A DNA stretch of 64,000 nt from Chryseobacterium sp. Tr-659 (GTDB lineage Bacteria; Bacteroidota; Bacteroidia; Flavobacteriales; Weeksellaceae). Where the stretch lies: the NCBI RefSeq assembly GCF_011752975.1, contig NZ_VWWP01000001.1, forward strand, positions 186,001 through 250,000, given 5' to 3'. The notes under the pieces were generated by a model. It did no database searches, had not been told where the DNA came from, and worked only from the letters and a program-made list of their open reading frames with translations. This document shows positions 9,501 through 16,589 of this stretch, piece by piece. Position 1 is the stretch's first letter, and each line of letters opens with the position of its first letter. A program made the position numbers and the translations under genes.

Positions 9501-9821
9501 TGGGAAGTGAGCTTCCAGACCACAGGATTTGGTGGGTATTTTGTGAAGACAAATTCAACATTGGGAACAGCTGATGTTAAGCTAAACTCAGAAGTGAACA
9601 TCACCCCGAATCCGGCAAAAGATTTTGTAAATGTAAGCTTAGGAAGATATTCTAAAGGTTTGATAACCATTTATGATGTTTCAGGAAAACTGATTAAAAC
9701 GGTAAATGTAAATGCTAATTCTACTAAAATTGATGTTTCTGAACTAATAAGAGGAACCTATCTGTTTACCATTACATTGAATGATAATACTGTGGTTACT
9801 AAAAAAATAATTAAACAATAA
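6600..9821 (+). CDS. Secreted S8 subtilisin-like peptidase with T9SS sorting domain
   Basis: A 1073-residue serine protease. The catalytic triad is clear: Asp179 in YDTGIDWKHPDF, His251 in NGHGTHVSG and Ser591 in GTSMSSPG. A propeptide-like region precedes the peptidase, and an insertion of about 130 residues separates NMSIGGQGS from the serine region. Beta domains follow, and the last 75 residues (NITPNPAKDFVNVSL to KKIIKQ) form a type A T9SS sorting domain. The protein should therefore cross the outer membrane by the type IX system. I chose the ATG at 6600, preceded by a -7 element, over an in-frame TTG at 6579. A strong terminator follows. Confidence 0.93.
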   Translation: MDIKKLFFTKVNISHGGAKLLRNATAAFLGLYSYAFYGQVQKLDSRFDVLLKNKESIAKGRVIKELERADMKLDQHLVVTSKGAQTMYSCIIYTKEPEKLKSDGFLVQSQLPTFSTALVTIDDIERLMQLPYVTSVMAPAFDELHNDVSRAQSGASLLQDGAFNNTAYNGTGVLVGIYDTGIDWKHPDFRKADDQTKSRIVSIWDQTLTAQSGETTPTGFSTGVEYTRAQIEDELDGTPTGFVRENDTNGHGTHVSGTAAGNGAAFADKRHKGFSSDADIVFVKGGNGSFPTTNTINALTYFKNVATALNKPIVVNMSIGGQGSAHDGTASHEVAVNNFTTSGPGRVVVISAGNDYGANLHRKVDIEPNAAQTYSFTVASNTSAASVFSFLMYANDNTAVTAKLTTPDGQQYTQNISTTTNHSILGGGFIAAMYNYWSTDNNKRYVQLVISRVSGSTANCQGNYTLEITNNGAQQITTHGWLYSQGVTTTLQNGDNEYIVGTPGNASNAITVASYMGRASWYSGTSGYYTLTPQESISSFSSQGPRADGFLKPDIAGSGQNVISSRSADSSPGTTDIIAGTNYYVKNQGTSMSSPGIAGAVGLLLQANPALTAAQVKARLTSNARMDGATGTVPNTRWGYGKLDIYKAVTDELGCVKSNFEVVGYDEPYVIANTEANYYFDNTALAVRYTPALTGKLGGFSFLTGTTLTSDIPVDIQIRKVDANGNPGDIIATKTITSWLNNTQRFTWNYINLSDLNVQTTTGKEFYIVVNGLGGRIAMKAENAVVNNRSKTSTDGTTWTSRTFDLKMRATVYENIAEVKNLATSNQTKAITVANGYNYFTNSCQLISRVEKEAASTVTGSVTSKVWVDNAQPNYVSRRFEINPAANASSATGKVTLYFKQAEFDAYNLTNTVKLPTSPTDAANKANLIIEKYDGTSNTGTVASFGSAATIITPNIADIMWNDTYQYWEVSFQTTGFGGYFVKTNSTLGTADVKLNSEVNITPNPAKDFVNVSLGRYSKGLITIYDVSGKLIKTVNVNANSTKIDVSELIRGTYLFTITLNDNTVVTKKIIKQ

Positions 9822-9846
9822 ATAAATTATATACCAGTACAGGATA

Positions 9847-9878
9847 AAAAAGCAGCAGTTTTATAACTGCTGCTTTTT
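9847..9878 (+). terminator. Rho-independent terminator of the subtilase gene
   Basis: A 14-base-pair stem (GCAGCAGTT / AACTGCTGC core) with loop TTAT, an A run before and a T run after. Confidence 0.88.
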
Positions 9879-9907
9879 CTATATTTGTTATCTAAATACA
9901 GAATCAA

Positions 9908-10426
9908 ATGTTGCGTAAGTTTTTTGGTGGATTTCTTTTATTGTTAACAATCATGGTTTTTCAGGGTTTTATGAGAGTTGATGCATTGCATCCTTATCAT
10001 GTGGGATCTGTGGAAATTAATTATAATTCAAAATCAAAAACATTTGAAATTATTGGAAGATTTTTTCTTGACGACCTTGAGAACGGCTTAGGGAAGAAAT
10101 ACGGTGAAACTTTCCACTTCAATGATGAAAAATATAAAGCCAAACTGAATGATGCATTACAAAAATATTGCACAGAATATTTTAAATTAAAATCAGATAA
10201 TAAATTCCTGAAAGTAAATTATGTAGGCTATGAAGAAGATCATGAATCTGTAAATGTCTTTTTGGAATCTGAGCCGGCAAACCCTCCTAAAAAAGTAGAA
10301 GCTGCCGTAAGTTTTCTGTACAATCTTTTTGATGACCAGATTAATATTGTTCATATCATTGTGAACGGAGATAGAAAAAGCGAAAAGCTGTCATATCCCA
10401 ACCGGTATTTGTATAAACAATATTAA
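9908..10426 (+). CDS. DUF6702-like exported protein
   Basis: A 172-residue protein with one hydrophobic N-terminal segment (FFGGFLLLLTIMVFQGFMRV), then ALHPYHVGSVEINYNSKSKTFE. A His-Pro-x-His start after the signal followed by an 'EINYN' strand is, as I recall it, typical of the DUF6702 family of flavobacteria. The function of that family is unknown. It lies 82 bases after the terminator of the subtilase gene, so it is probably transcribed separately. A terminator hairpin follows its stop codon. Confidence 0.75.
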   Translation: MLRKFFGGFLLLLTIMVFQGFMRVDALHPYHVGSVEINYNSKSKTFEIIGRFFLDDLENGLGKKYGETFHFNDEKYKAKLNDALQKYCTEYFKLKSDNKFLKVNYVGYEEDHESVNVFLESEPANPPKKVEAAVSFLYNLFDDQINIVHIIVNGDRKSEKLSYPNRYLYKQY

Positions 10427-10451
10427 TCTTTCGATAGTATTTATAATTAAG

Positions 10452-10480
10452 CAGTTACATAATAGTAACTGTTTTTTTTT
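10452..10480 (+). terminator. Terminator of the DUF6702-like gene
   Basis: CAGTTAC and GTAACTG arms around a six-base loop, followed by nine T residues. Confidence 0.83.
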
Positions 10481-10774
10481 GAGAATGTTGAAATTATGTA
10501 ATATTAGTTCACTATTTGTTGATTAATTTTATTGAAGATTATTTAATGATATTTTTTTAAAATTATCGTTATCTATTTATTTTTTTATTAGAAACTATTA
10601 TCATCTTTTAAAGAATTATGTTTTATTGTCATTTTTATTTGTGATTATGATTTTGGATATGATGTTTTAGATCTTAGTTTTTTTATATGTATTTGTTTTG
10701 CATAATACTTTATAAGTGATCTTTTTTAAATTGGATTTAGACTTTACCGATAAGATTAACCAAATTATCATATC
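10481..10774. other. AT-rich intergenic region
   Basis: With the terminator just upstream this makes a 348-base gap before the next gene. It is very AT-rich with T-rich runs. I see no plausible gene, RNA gene or repeat. It presumably holds the promoter of the secreted protein at 10775, but no clean TAnnTTTG was found. Confidence 0.5.
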
Positions 10775-11587
10775 ATGAAACCAAAACATTACTATTCGGC
10801 ATTCGTGCTGCTTTTTACAACTACATTTTTTGTTGCCCAAGTAGGGATAAATACAACTAATCCCCAAGGGGTTTTTAATATTGATGGAGCGAAAGATAAC
10901 CCCACTACCGGAGTTCCAAATGCTGCCCAGCAGGCTAATGATGTGGCTGTTACCACAGCGGGAAATATGGGGATAGGTATTACAGTACCTACAAACAAGC
11001 TTCATGTAAACGGAACAAATCCTTTACGTTTACAAGGAACCACAATCGGAAATACGATGACAGACCCTCTCATGGTATTGGATGCTACCGGTGTGGTTAA
11101 AACCATTGGAACACTTAGTGCTCTGTCTATCCCAACGCCGGCAGTATTCAGATTAGAAACCGGACAGACAAACTTTTTGAATGGGGTAGCAGCAGGAGGT
11201 TCTCAAGTTGTTCCGATGTCTGTGGTTAAAAACTCAATTCCGGGATTAACTTATAATACAGGATCAAGTGTCATAACTTTTCCGGCAGGAACTTATCAGA
11301 TGACTGTGGTGTATGAAGCTACTCATAATAATACAGGATGTACTATCAGTTCTTATTTTGTAGACTTCCCCCTTAATGCAACCACAACCAGAATTCATAA
11401 TACAGCATCTCATACCGAGGGAGCTCTATCTAATCATGGAGGTACAATTACCTATGCTACAACAGTTACGGCTAACGTAAACTGGCAGATTCATTTAGGA
11501 AGAGGGCAGTCTGGTAATTGCAGCGGCCCCGGAATGTCTTTAGCAGCAAATTCAACCCAGTTATTGGTATTCCGAATCGGTGATTAA
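10775..11587 (+). CDS. Secreted GINT-type protein with possible C1q-like domain
   Basis: A 270-residue protein with a signal peptide (LLFTTTFFVAQ). It is followed by VGINTTNPQGVFNIDGAKDN and a second motif GNMGIGITVPTNKLHVNG, which recur in many flavobacterial surface proteins with phage-fibre-like N-termini. The C-terminal 140 residues (SSVITFPAGTYQMTVVYEA to LLVFRIGD) look like a compact beta jelly roll of the C1q/TNF type. This is inference from the pattern, without an alignment. Two relatives lie at 55183-56127 and 56213-57037. No sorting domain is seen. The role is unknown, and a surface or adhesive function is a guess. Confidence 0.75.
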   Translation: MKPKHYYSAFVLLFTTTFFVAQVGINTTNPQGVFNIDGAKDNPTTGVPNAAQQANDVAVTTAGNMGIGITVPTNKLHVNGTNPLRLQGTTIGNTMTDPLMVLDATGVVKTIGTLSALSIPTPAVFRLETGQTNFLNGVAAGGSQVVPMSVVKNSIPGLTYNTGSSVITFPAGTYQMTVVYEATHNNTGCTISSYFVDFPLNATTTRIHNTASHTEGALSNHGGTITYATTVTANVNWQIHLGRGQSGNCSGPGMSLAANSTQLLVFRIGD

Positions 11588-11665
11588 AAAAGAAATAAAC
11601 AGGTTAAAGTAAAAATTCCCGTTTACCAAAACCTGCGACAAAAGATTCTAATAACACAAATCTGA

Positions 11666-11694
11666 AAACACTTGTTGATACAGGTGTTTTTTTA
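11666..11694 (+). terminator. Terminator after the GINT protein
   Basis: AAAACACTTGT pairs with ACAGGTGTTTT (one G-T pair) around a four-base loop, followed by T residues. It lies between convergent genes and may act in both directions. Confidence 0.75.
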
Positions 11695-11698
11695 TGAA

Positions 11699-12292
11699 TC
11701 AATTTTCCATCTGCAGCAGATTATTGATTCCTTTTGTGTGAGCCAAAAGGTCTGGGAAGAAGTCATCATAACACTGTTGAAGATGGTCTTTATTATTTAA
11801 AAATGCCTCAAAAACGGGAATATCTTTATCCAGATATTTTGCTTTATTCAATACATTCTGGATGCTGAACTTAATACCCCAGTCTTCACGATAGTTATAG
11901 AGCCAGTCGTCCTGCTCCATTTTAATCAGCATTCTTTTAAAGTTTTCAGGCAGCCATTTCATATTGTCATTTAAGACCCTATAAACTTTGAGAGAATGAG
12001 CTTTCCATTCAGTCTGAGAATGGAGAGAAAGATCATTGGCAACAAAGTAATCCATAGCTACATCTACAAAAGCGCCGGCATAGAGTCTTACAAGAGGAGC
12101 GAATGCTTTTTTGGCTTCATGAATGGCAGGGTGAGAGTCTGTAAAAGTATCAATTGCTCTGTGCATCGTAATTCCGTCCTGAATATCTTTTGGGAATGAA
12201 AAACGCTCTCTGTTGCGGATAAAATCCTCGAGAAACTGCCCCACGATCTGCCCGTCGGTAAAAGAAAGAAAAGAGTGCGCCAGATAATTCAT
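11699..12292 (-). CDS. Acyl carrier protein phosphodiesterase family (AcpH/DUF479)
   Basis: A 197-residue cytosolic protein. The start MNYLAHSFLS, then IVGQFLEDFIRN, IQDGITMHRAIDTFTDSHP and AGAFVDVAMDYFVAND, gives the His/Asp pattern of the AcpH family. In that family the enzyme removes 4'-phosphopantetheine from acyl carrier protein. The length is near that of E. coli AcpH (193). The substrate in this lineage is not established. Downstream of radA on the same strand but separated by a repeat-rich 174-base gap, so it is probably transcribed separately. Confidence 0.82.
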   Translation of the reverse strand: MNYLAHSFLSFTDGQIVGQFLEDFIRNRERFSFPKDIQDGITMHRAIDTFTDSHPAIHEAKKAFAPLVRLYAGAFVDVAMDYFVANDLSLHSQTEWKAHSLKVYRVLNDNMKWLPENFKRMLIKMEQDDWLYNYREDWGIKFSIQNVLNKAKYLDKDIPVFEAFLNNKDHLQQCYDDFFPDLLAHTKGINNLLQMEN

Positions 12293-12338
12293 AATTTAAA
12301 GGTATGAATTAAATGTGAATCATGATATAATAATAAAA

Positions 12339-12374
12339 TAGTGAATGGTGAATGGTGAATGGTGAATAGTGAAT
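12339..12374. repeat. Short tandem repeat of a GTGAATG unit
   Basis: About five consecutive copies of a seven-base GTGAATG-like unit, the last one degenerate (GTGAATA). It abuts the inverted repeat at 12377-12429, whose arms contain the same GTGAAT word. It lies between radA and the AcpH-like gene and is non-coding. Confidence 0.85.
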
Positions 12375-12376
12375 CC

Positions 12377-12429
12377 GCTTCGCAAGTGAATTTTTATATA
12401 TAACCTAATTGACGATTCACTTGCGAAGC
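12377..12429. repeat. Inverted repeat (REP-like palindrome)
   Basis: Perfect 15-base arms GCTTCGCAAGTGAAT (12377-12391) and ATTCACTTGCGAAGC (12415-12429) are separated by 23 AT-rich bases. There is no T run as in a terminator. Together with the flanking GTGAATG repeats it looks like an interspersed extragenic element. Confidence 0.8.
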
Positions 12430-12466
12430 AAAACGGGCAATTCACATTTATTCATAGTTTTTCATT

Positions 12467-13816
12467 CTAAAAAAGCCTTTCATGGAAATCCTCAATCTTA
12501 CTCACTTCCTCAATCTTTATCCCAAATTTTCTCTTCGGAATTTTATTAAGATTGGAAACAAATATTTTTTCATATCCTAGTTTTTCCGCTTCGGTAATTC
12601 TCTGTTCAATCTGGGCAACCGGACGGATCTCTCCGCTTAATCCAATTTCTCCGGCAAAGCAATAATGTTCAGAGATGGCAATATCTTCGTTTGAAGAAAG
12701 AACTGATGCTATGACCGCAAGATCCAGAGCAGGATCATCAGTCTTAATACCTCCGGTAATATTCAGGAAGACGTCTTTGGCTCCCAGTTGGAAACCTGCT
12801 CTTTTTTCCAGTACGGCCAGAAGCATATTCAGCCTTTTGGAATCAAAGCCGGTAGAACTTCTCTGAGGAGTACCATACACTGCTGTACTTACCAATGCCT
12901 GAATTTCCAGGAGCATAGGCCTGTTGCCTTCCAGAGTTACAGCCACCGAATTTCCGGAAAGCTCCTCAAATTTCTTGGTGATAAGGATTTCAGATGGATT
13001 TTTTATTTCTTTTAAGCCCTGTGAGATCATTTCGTAGATCCCGATTTCGGATGTAGATCCAAAACGGTTTTTATTGGCTCTCAATAATCTGAAAAGATGA
13101 TTTCTGTCTCCGTCGAAATTTAAAACCACATCTACCATATGTTCCAGAACCTTTGGCCCGGCAATTTGTCCATCTTTTGTAATGTGGCCTACCAGAAATA
13201 CAGGAGTGTTATTTTCTTTGGCATATTTAATGATTTCATTGGAACATTCTCTGATTTGTGAAACCGTTCCCGGAGAACTTTCGATCAACTGGGATTGCAA
13301 AGTTTGAATAGAATCAATAATCATAAAATCAGGTTCCAGTTTTTTAGCCTCATGAAGAATTTTTTCCAGAGAGGTTTCAGTAAAAAGAAAACAGTTAGGA
13401 TTTTGAATGTCCGTAAGTCTGTCTGCTCTCATTTTAATCTGGGAAGCACTTTCTTCCCCGGAAACATAGAAAACCTTTTTCTTCATTTTTAAAGCAAGCT
13501 GAAGCAGAAGGGTAGATTTTCCAATGCCGGGTTCACCACCAATAAGGGTAACAGAACCAAGAACAATTCCTCCACCAAGAACACGGTTAAGCTCCTCGGA
13601 AGGTGTTTTTATTCTTGGCTCTTCACTGGTTTCCACTTCAACAATATTAATCACATGCTGCTTGGATTTTGAAAAAGGCGGAGTTTTATGAGAAGGTTTT
13701 TCAACCACTTCTTCTACCAAAGTATTCCATTGTCCGCAGTTTTTGCATTGTCCCATCCATTGAGAATATTGCGTACCACAATTTTGACAGAAATATGCTG
13801 TTTTCAGTTTTGCCAT
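12467..13816 (-). CDS. radA: DNA repair protein RadA
   Basis: A 449-residue RecA-like ATPase that promotes branch migration in homologous recombination. An N-terminal zinc finger has Cys10, Cys13, Cys24 and Cys27. Walker A is GEPGIGKS at 94-101, and the RadA-specific KNRFG is at 249-253. A Lon-protease-like C-terminal domain begins near residue 290. Length and domain order match RadA/Sms. Transcribed divergently from the YceI gene. A 3' repeat cluster follows rather than an obvious terminator. Confidence 0.97.
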   Translation of the reverse strand: MAKLKTAYFCQNCGTQYSQWMGQCKNCGQWNTLVEEVVEKPSHKTPPFSKSKQHVINIVEVETSEEPRIKTPSEELNRVLGGGIVLGSVTLIGGEPGIGKSTLLLQLALKMKKKVFYVSGEESASQIKMRADRLTDIQNPNCFLFTETSLEKILHEAKKLEPDFMIIDSIQTLQSQLIESSPGTVSQIRECSNEIIKYAKENNTPVFLVGHITKDGQIAGPKVLEHMVDVVLNFDGDRNHLFRLLRANKNRFGSTSEIGIYEMISQGLKEIKNPSEILITKKFEELSGNSVAVTLEGNRPMLLEIQALVSTAVYGTPQRSSTGFDSKRLNMLLAVLEKRAGFQLGAKDVFLNITGGIKTDDPALDLAVIASVLSSNEDIAISEHYCFAGEIGLSGEIRPVAQIEQRITEAEKLGYEKIFVSNLNKIPKRKFGIKIEEVSKIEDFHERLF

Positions 13817-13954
13817 ACTGCGAAGTTATAAAAAAAGCATTTTTTTTCAGGACTTAAATTGATTTAATATTAGTAAACAAATAGAATCATGGTCGAAATA
13901 TCTTTCATATCTTAGCTCCATTCAATTGAAATATTAATGTAAAATATCATTACA

Positions 13955-14524
13955 ATGAAAAAAGTATTTTTATCTTTCTTATTTGCGCTTTTAAGTGTTG
14001 CCACATTTGCACAAGGAACCTGGGAAGCGGATCCAATGCACTCTTCAATTAATTTCAATATTAAACATATGGGAATTAGCTTTGTACAGGGGAGATTTGA
14101 TAAATTCGACGGAAGAGTGGTTAACAGCGCCGCTAATCTTGATAATGCTGATTTTAATTTTGCCGTAAGTGTTCGTACCATTAATACAGGAGTAGAAATG
14201 AGAGACAAACATCTAGTAAGTGAAGAATTTTTTGATGCCGCGAAATATCCTGCCATTGAGTTTAAAAGTACTTCTATCACGAAGGATAAAAATAATAGTT
14301 ATATTCTTAAAGGGAAACTGAGCATGAAAGGAGTGGAGAAGGAAATCAGTGTTCCTGTAACATTTGGAGGAATTACAAAAAACCGGGAAGGAAAAGAGAT
14401 TATGGGGATTCAGGCAAAATTTACAGTAAACCGTTTGGATTATGGTATCAAATATGATCCTTCCGGGGCTGGTATTGCAAAAGATGTTGAAGTGAATGTC
14501 TATTTTGAATTGATTAAGCAATAA
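13955..14524 (+). CDS. YceI-family lipid-binding periplasmic protein
   Basis: A 189-residue protein with a signal peptide (SFLFALLSVATFAQ). The mature protein starts GTWEADPMHSSINFNIKHMG, the classic YceI opening, and ends in GIKYDPSGAGIAKDVEVNVYFELIKQ. YceI proteins form a lipocalin-like barrel that binds polyisoprenoid or similar amphiphilic molecules. It is a single-gene unit with its own terminator. A TATCTTTC element near 13900 resembles the -7 consensus but departs at the last base. Confidence 0.92.
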   Translation: MKKVFLSFLFALLSVATFAQGTWEADPMHSSINFNIKHMGISFVQGRFDKFDGRVVNSAANLDNADFNFAVSVRTINTGVEMRDKHLVSEEFFDAAKYPAIEFKSTSITKDKNNSYILKGKLSMKGVEKEISVPVTFGGITKNREGKEIMGIQAKFTVNRLDYGIKYDPSGAGIAKDVEVNVYFELIKQ

Positions 14525-14548
14525 TTTTTTAAGATAAAATTAATAAGA

Positions 14549-14583
14549 AGGTTCTCCAGTTTATCCGGAGAACCTTTTTTTAT
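14549..14583 (+). terminator. Terminator of the YceI gene
   Basis: AGGTTCTCC and GGAGAACCT arms with a nine-base loop, followed by a run of seven T. Confidence 0.88.
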
Positions 14584-14731
14584 TGATTTCTTTCAAAGTA
14601 TAAAGGATCTTAGCATCGTAAATGATAAAATTTAATTTGTAATCAGCTTTAAAAATTTATTTTTCCATACAATTTTAATCAGGTTTTATAATTGTTTGAA
14701 CACTGTTTTCCTAATTTCAAAATCTAAAAGA

Positions 14732-14762
14732 TTGCTTTGTGTTTCTTTTTCCCATAACTTTG
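14732..14762 (+). promoter_or_regulatory. pyrG promoter
   Basis: TTG at 14732-14734, a 20-base spacer, then TAACTTTG at 14755-14762. This fits the flavobacterial TTG-N17-23-TAnnTTTG consensus. It places the transcription start only about ten bases before the ATG at 14778 and rules out an upstream start. Confidence 0.75.
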
Positions 14763-14777
14763 CACAAACCTAATCTA

Positions 14778-16385
14778 ATGAGTAAAAAGAATACAAAATA
14801 CATCTTTGTGACAGGAGGTGTAACTTCATCTTTGGGAAAAGGAATCGTGTCTGCTTCTCTGGGACTATTGCTAAAATCACGCGGTTTTAACGTAACGATC
14901 CAAAAACTTGATCCTTATATCAATATCGACCCGGGAACTTTGAATCCTTATGAGCATGGAGAATGCTATGTGACTGAAGATGGTGCGGAGACGGATCTGG
15001 ATTTAGGTCACTACGAGCGTTACCTTGATGCTCCTACATCCCAAAACAACAACGTTACAACAGGAAAAATCTACCAGACTGTAATTGAAAAAGAGAGAAA
15101 AGGAGACTTTCTCGGAAAAACAGTTCAGGTAATTCCTCATATTACTAACGAAATCAAACGTAGAATTAAAATTCTTTCCAAACAGAACTACGATATCATT
15201 ATTACTGAGATCGGAGGAACTGTGGGAGATATTGAATCTTTACCATACATTGAAACTGTTCGTCAGTTGAAATGGGAATTGGGAGAACGTAATTCTATGG
15301 TGATCCACCTGACTTTATTGCCATATCTGGCTTCAAGTGGAGAATTAAAAACAAAACCATCCCAGCACTCCGTTCGCCAATTAATGGAAAGCGGAATTAT
15401 GGCAGATGTCTTAGTGTGCAGAACGGAACATAAAATTCCAAAAGATCAGAGAGCAAAGCTGGCTCAGTTCTGTAATGTTCCTTTAGATAATGTAATCGAA
15501 TGCAAAGATCTTGAAACCATCTACGAAGTTCCAATGTATCTTCAGAAGCAGAACTTTGATGATGTTGTATTGAAAGAACTGGATCTGAAAAGCGATAAAG
15601 ATGCTGACCTTAAAGACTGGAAAAGTTTCCTTAAAAAATTCCAGAATCCTAAGAAAACAGTTGAAATTGCATTAGTAGGTAAATATGTTTCCCTTCAGGA
15701 TTCTTATATTTCTATTGCTGAAGCTTTCAAACATGCAGGAGCTGACCTTGAAACTGAAGTAAAAGTAAGATGGGTGTACAGTGGAGATATTACAGAGGAA
15801 AACATTAAAGATACGCTTAAAGGAGTAAATGGTATCCTTGTAGCACCAGGTTTCGGAGACAGAGGAATTGAAGGAAAAGTTCTAACTGCAAAATATGCAA
15901 GAGAAAATAAAATTCCGATGTTAGGAATCTGTTTAGGAATGCAGATTATGACGATTGAATTTGCAAGAAATGTTTTAGGACATACCAAAGCAAACTCAAT
16001 GGAGTTTGATACGGCTACTCCGGATCCTGTAATTTCATTAATGGAAGAACAGAAAAACATTGTGGATAAAGGAGGAACAATGCGTCTTGGAGCCTGGAAA
16101 TGTTCTTTGAAAAACGGTTCTAAACTATTCGATATCTATGGAAGTAAAAATATTTCCGAAAGACACCGCCACCGTTATGAATTCAACAGTGATTACCTTC
16201 AGGAATTTGAAAAAAATGGTTTCTTGGCAACAGGAACTAACCCTGAAACAGGATTGGTAGAAGCTCTTGAACTTCCTGACCATCCGTTCTATGTAGGGGT
16301 TCAGTATCACCCGGAATATAAGAGTACGGTAGCTACTCCTCATCCTTTGTTCAGAGCTTTCATTAAGGCCTGCGAAAAGAAATAA
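14778..16385 (+). CDS. pyrG: CTP synthase
   Basis: Glutamine-dependent conversion of UTP to CTP, cytosolic, 535 residues. The synthetase domain opens with KYIFVTGGVTSSLGKGI and includes QKLDPYINIDPGTLNPYEHGE. The glutamine amidotransferase domain has the nucleophile Cys in GICLGMQIM and the His-Glu pair in QYHPEYKS. I chose the ATG at 14778 because the promoter ends at 14762 and the family starts this way; an in-frame ATG at 14739 lies inside the promoter. A terminator follows and yidC is 204 bases downstream. Confidence 0.98.
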   Translation: MSKKNTKYIFVTGGVTSSLGKGIVSASLGLLLKSRGFNVTIQKLDPYINIDPGTLNPYEHGECYVTEDGAETDLDLGHYERYLDAPTSQNNNVTTGKIYQTVIEKERKGDFLGKTVQVIPHITNEIKRRIKILSKQNYDIIITEIGGTVGDIESLPYIETVRQLKWELGERNSMVIHLTLLPYLASSGELKTKPSQHSVRQLMESGIMADVLVCRTEHKIPKDQRAKLAQFCNVPLDNVIECKDLETIYEVPMYLQKQNFDDVVLKELDLKSDKDADLKDWKSFLKKFQNPKKTVEIALVGKYVSLQDSYISIAEAFKHAGADLETEVKVRWVYSGDITEENIKDTLKGVNGILVAPGFGDRGIEGKVLTAKYARENKIPMLGICLGMQIMTIEFARNVLGHTKANSMEFDTATPDPVISLMEEQKNIVDKGGTMRLGAWKCSLKNGSKLFDIYGSKNISERHRHRYEFNSDYLQEFEKNGFLATGTNPETGLVEALELPDHPFYVGVQYHPEYKSTVATPHPLFRAFIKACEKK

Positions 16386-16412
16386 GGTAATTTATTATCA
16401 TAAACGTCTACA

Positions 16413-16450
16413 AATAAACTCAGGTTGATTTTTCTCAGCCTGAGTTTATT
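16413..16450 (+). terminator. Terminator-like hairpin after pyrG
   Basis: Perfect 12-base arms AATAAACTCAGG and CCTGAGTTTATT with a 14-base loop. The T-run after it is weak, so termination may be partial. Confidence 0.6.
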
Positions 16451-16493
16451 ATATACTAATGTATTATAGTATAGAGTTTTGATAAAAAAACAG

Positions 16494-16501
16494 TATTTTT
16501 G
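16494..16501 (+). promoter_or_regulatory. -7 promoter element of yidC
   Basis: TATTTTTG matches TAnnTTTG, 88 bases before the ATG. This leaves a leader of about 80 bases. The -33 element is unclear. Confidence 0.45.
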
Positions 16502-16589
16502 TCAGCTCAAATTTGCTACAGATTTATCAGTTTTCTTATAGTTCTGTAGTAAGCCAGAAATAGGAAATTTTAATTATAATAAAAATAAA

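Noticed and set aside
10667..11005. Minus-strand open frame of 112 codons over the start of the secreted protein gene
   Set aside because: Antisense to a clear signal-peptide gene and rich in rare residue patterns; a shadow frame.
12339..12374. Possible CRISPR-like array
   Set aside because: Seven-base units without spacers; no cas genes in the window.
14739..14777. Longer pyrG start
   Set aside because: It lies inside the promoter (TTG-N20-TAACTTTG), and the family starts at MSKKNTKYIFVTGG.
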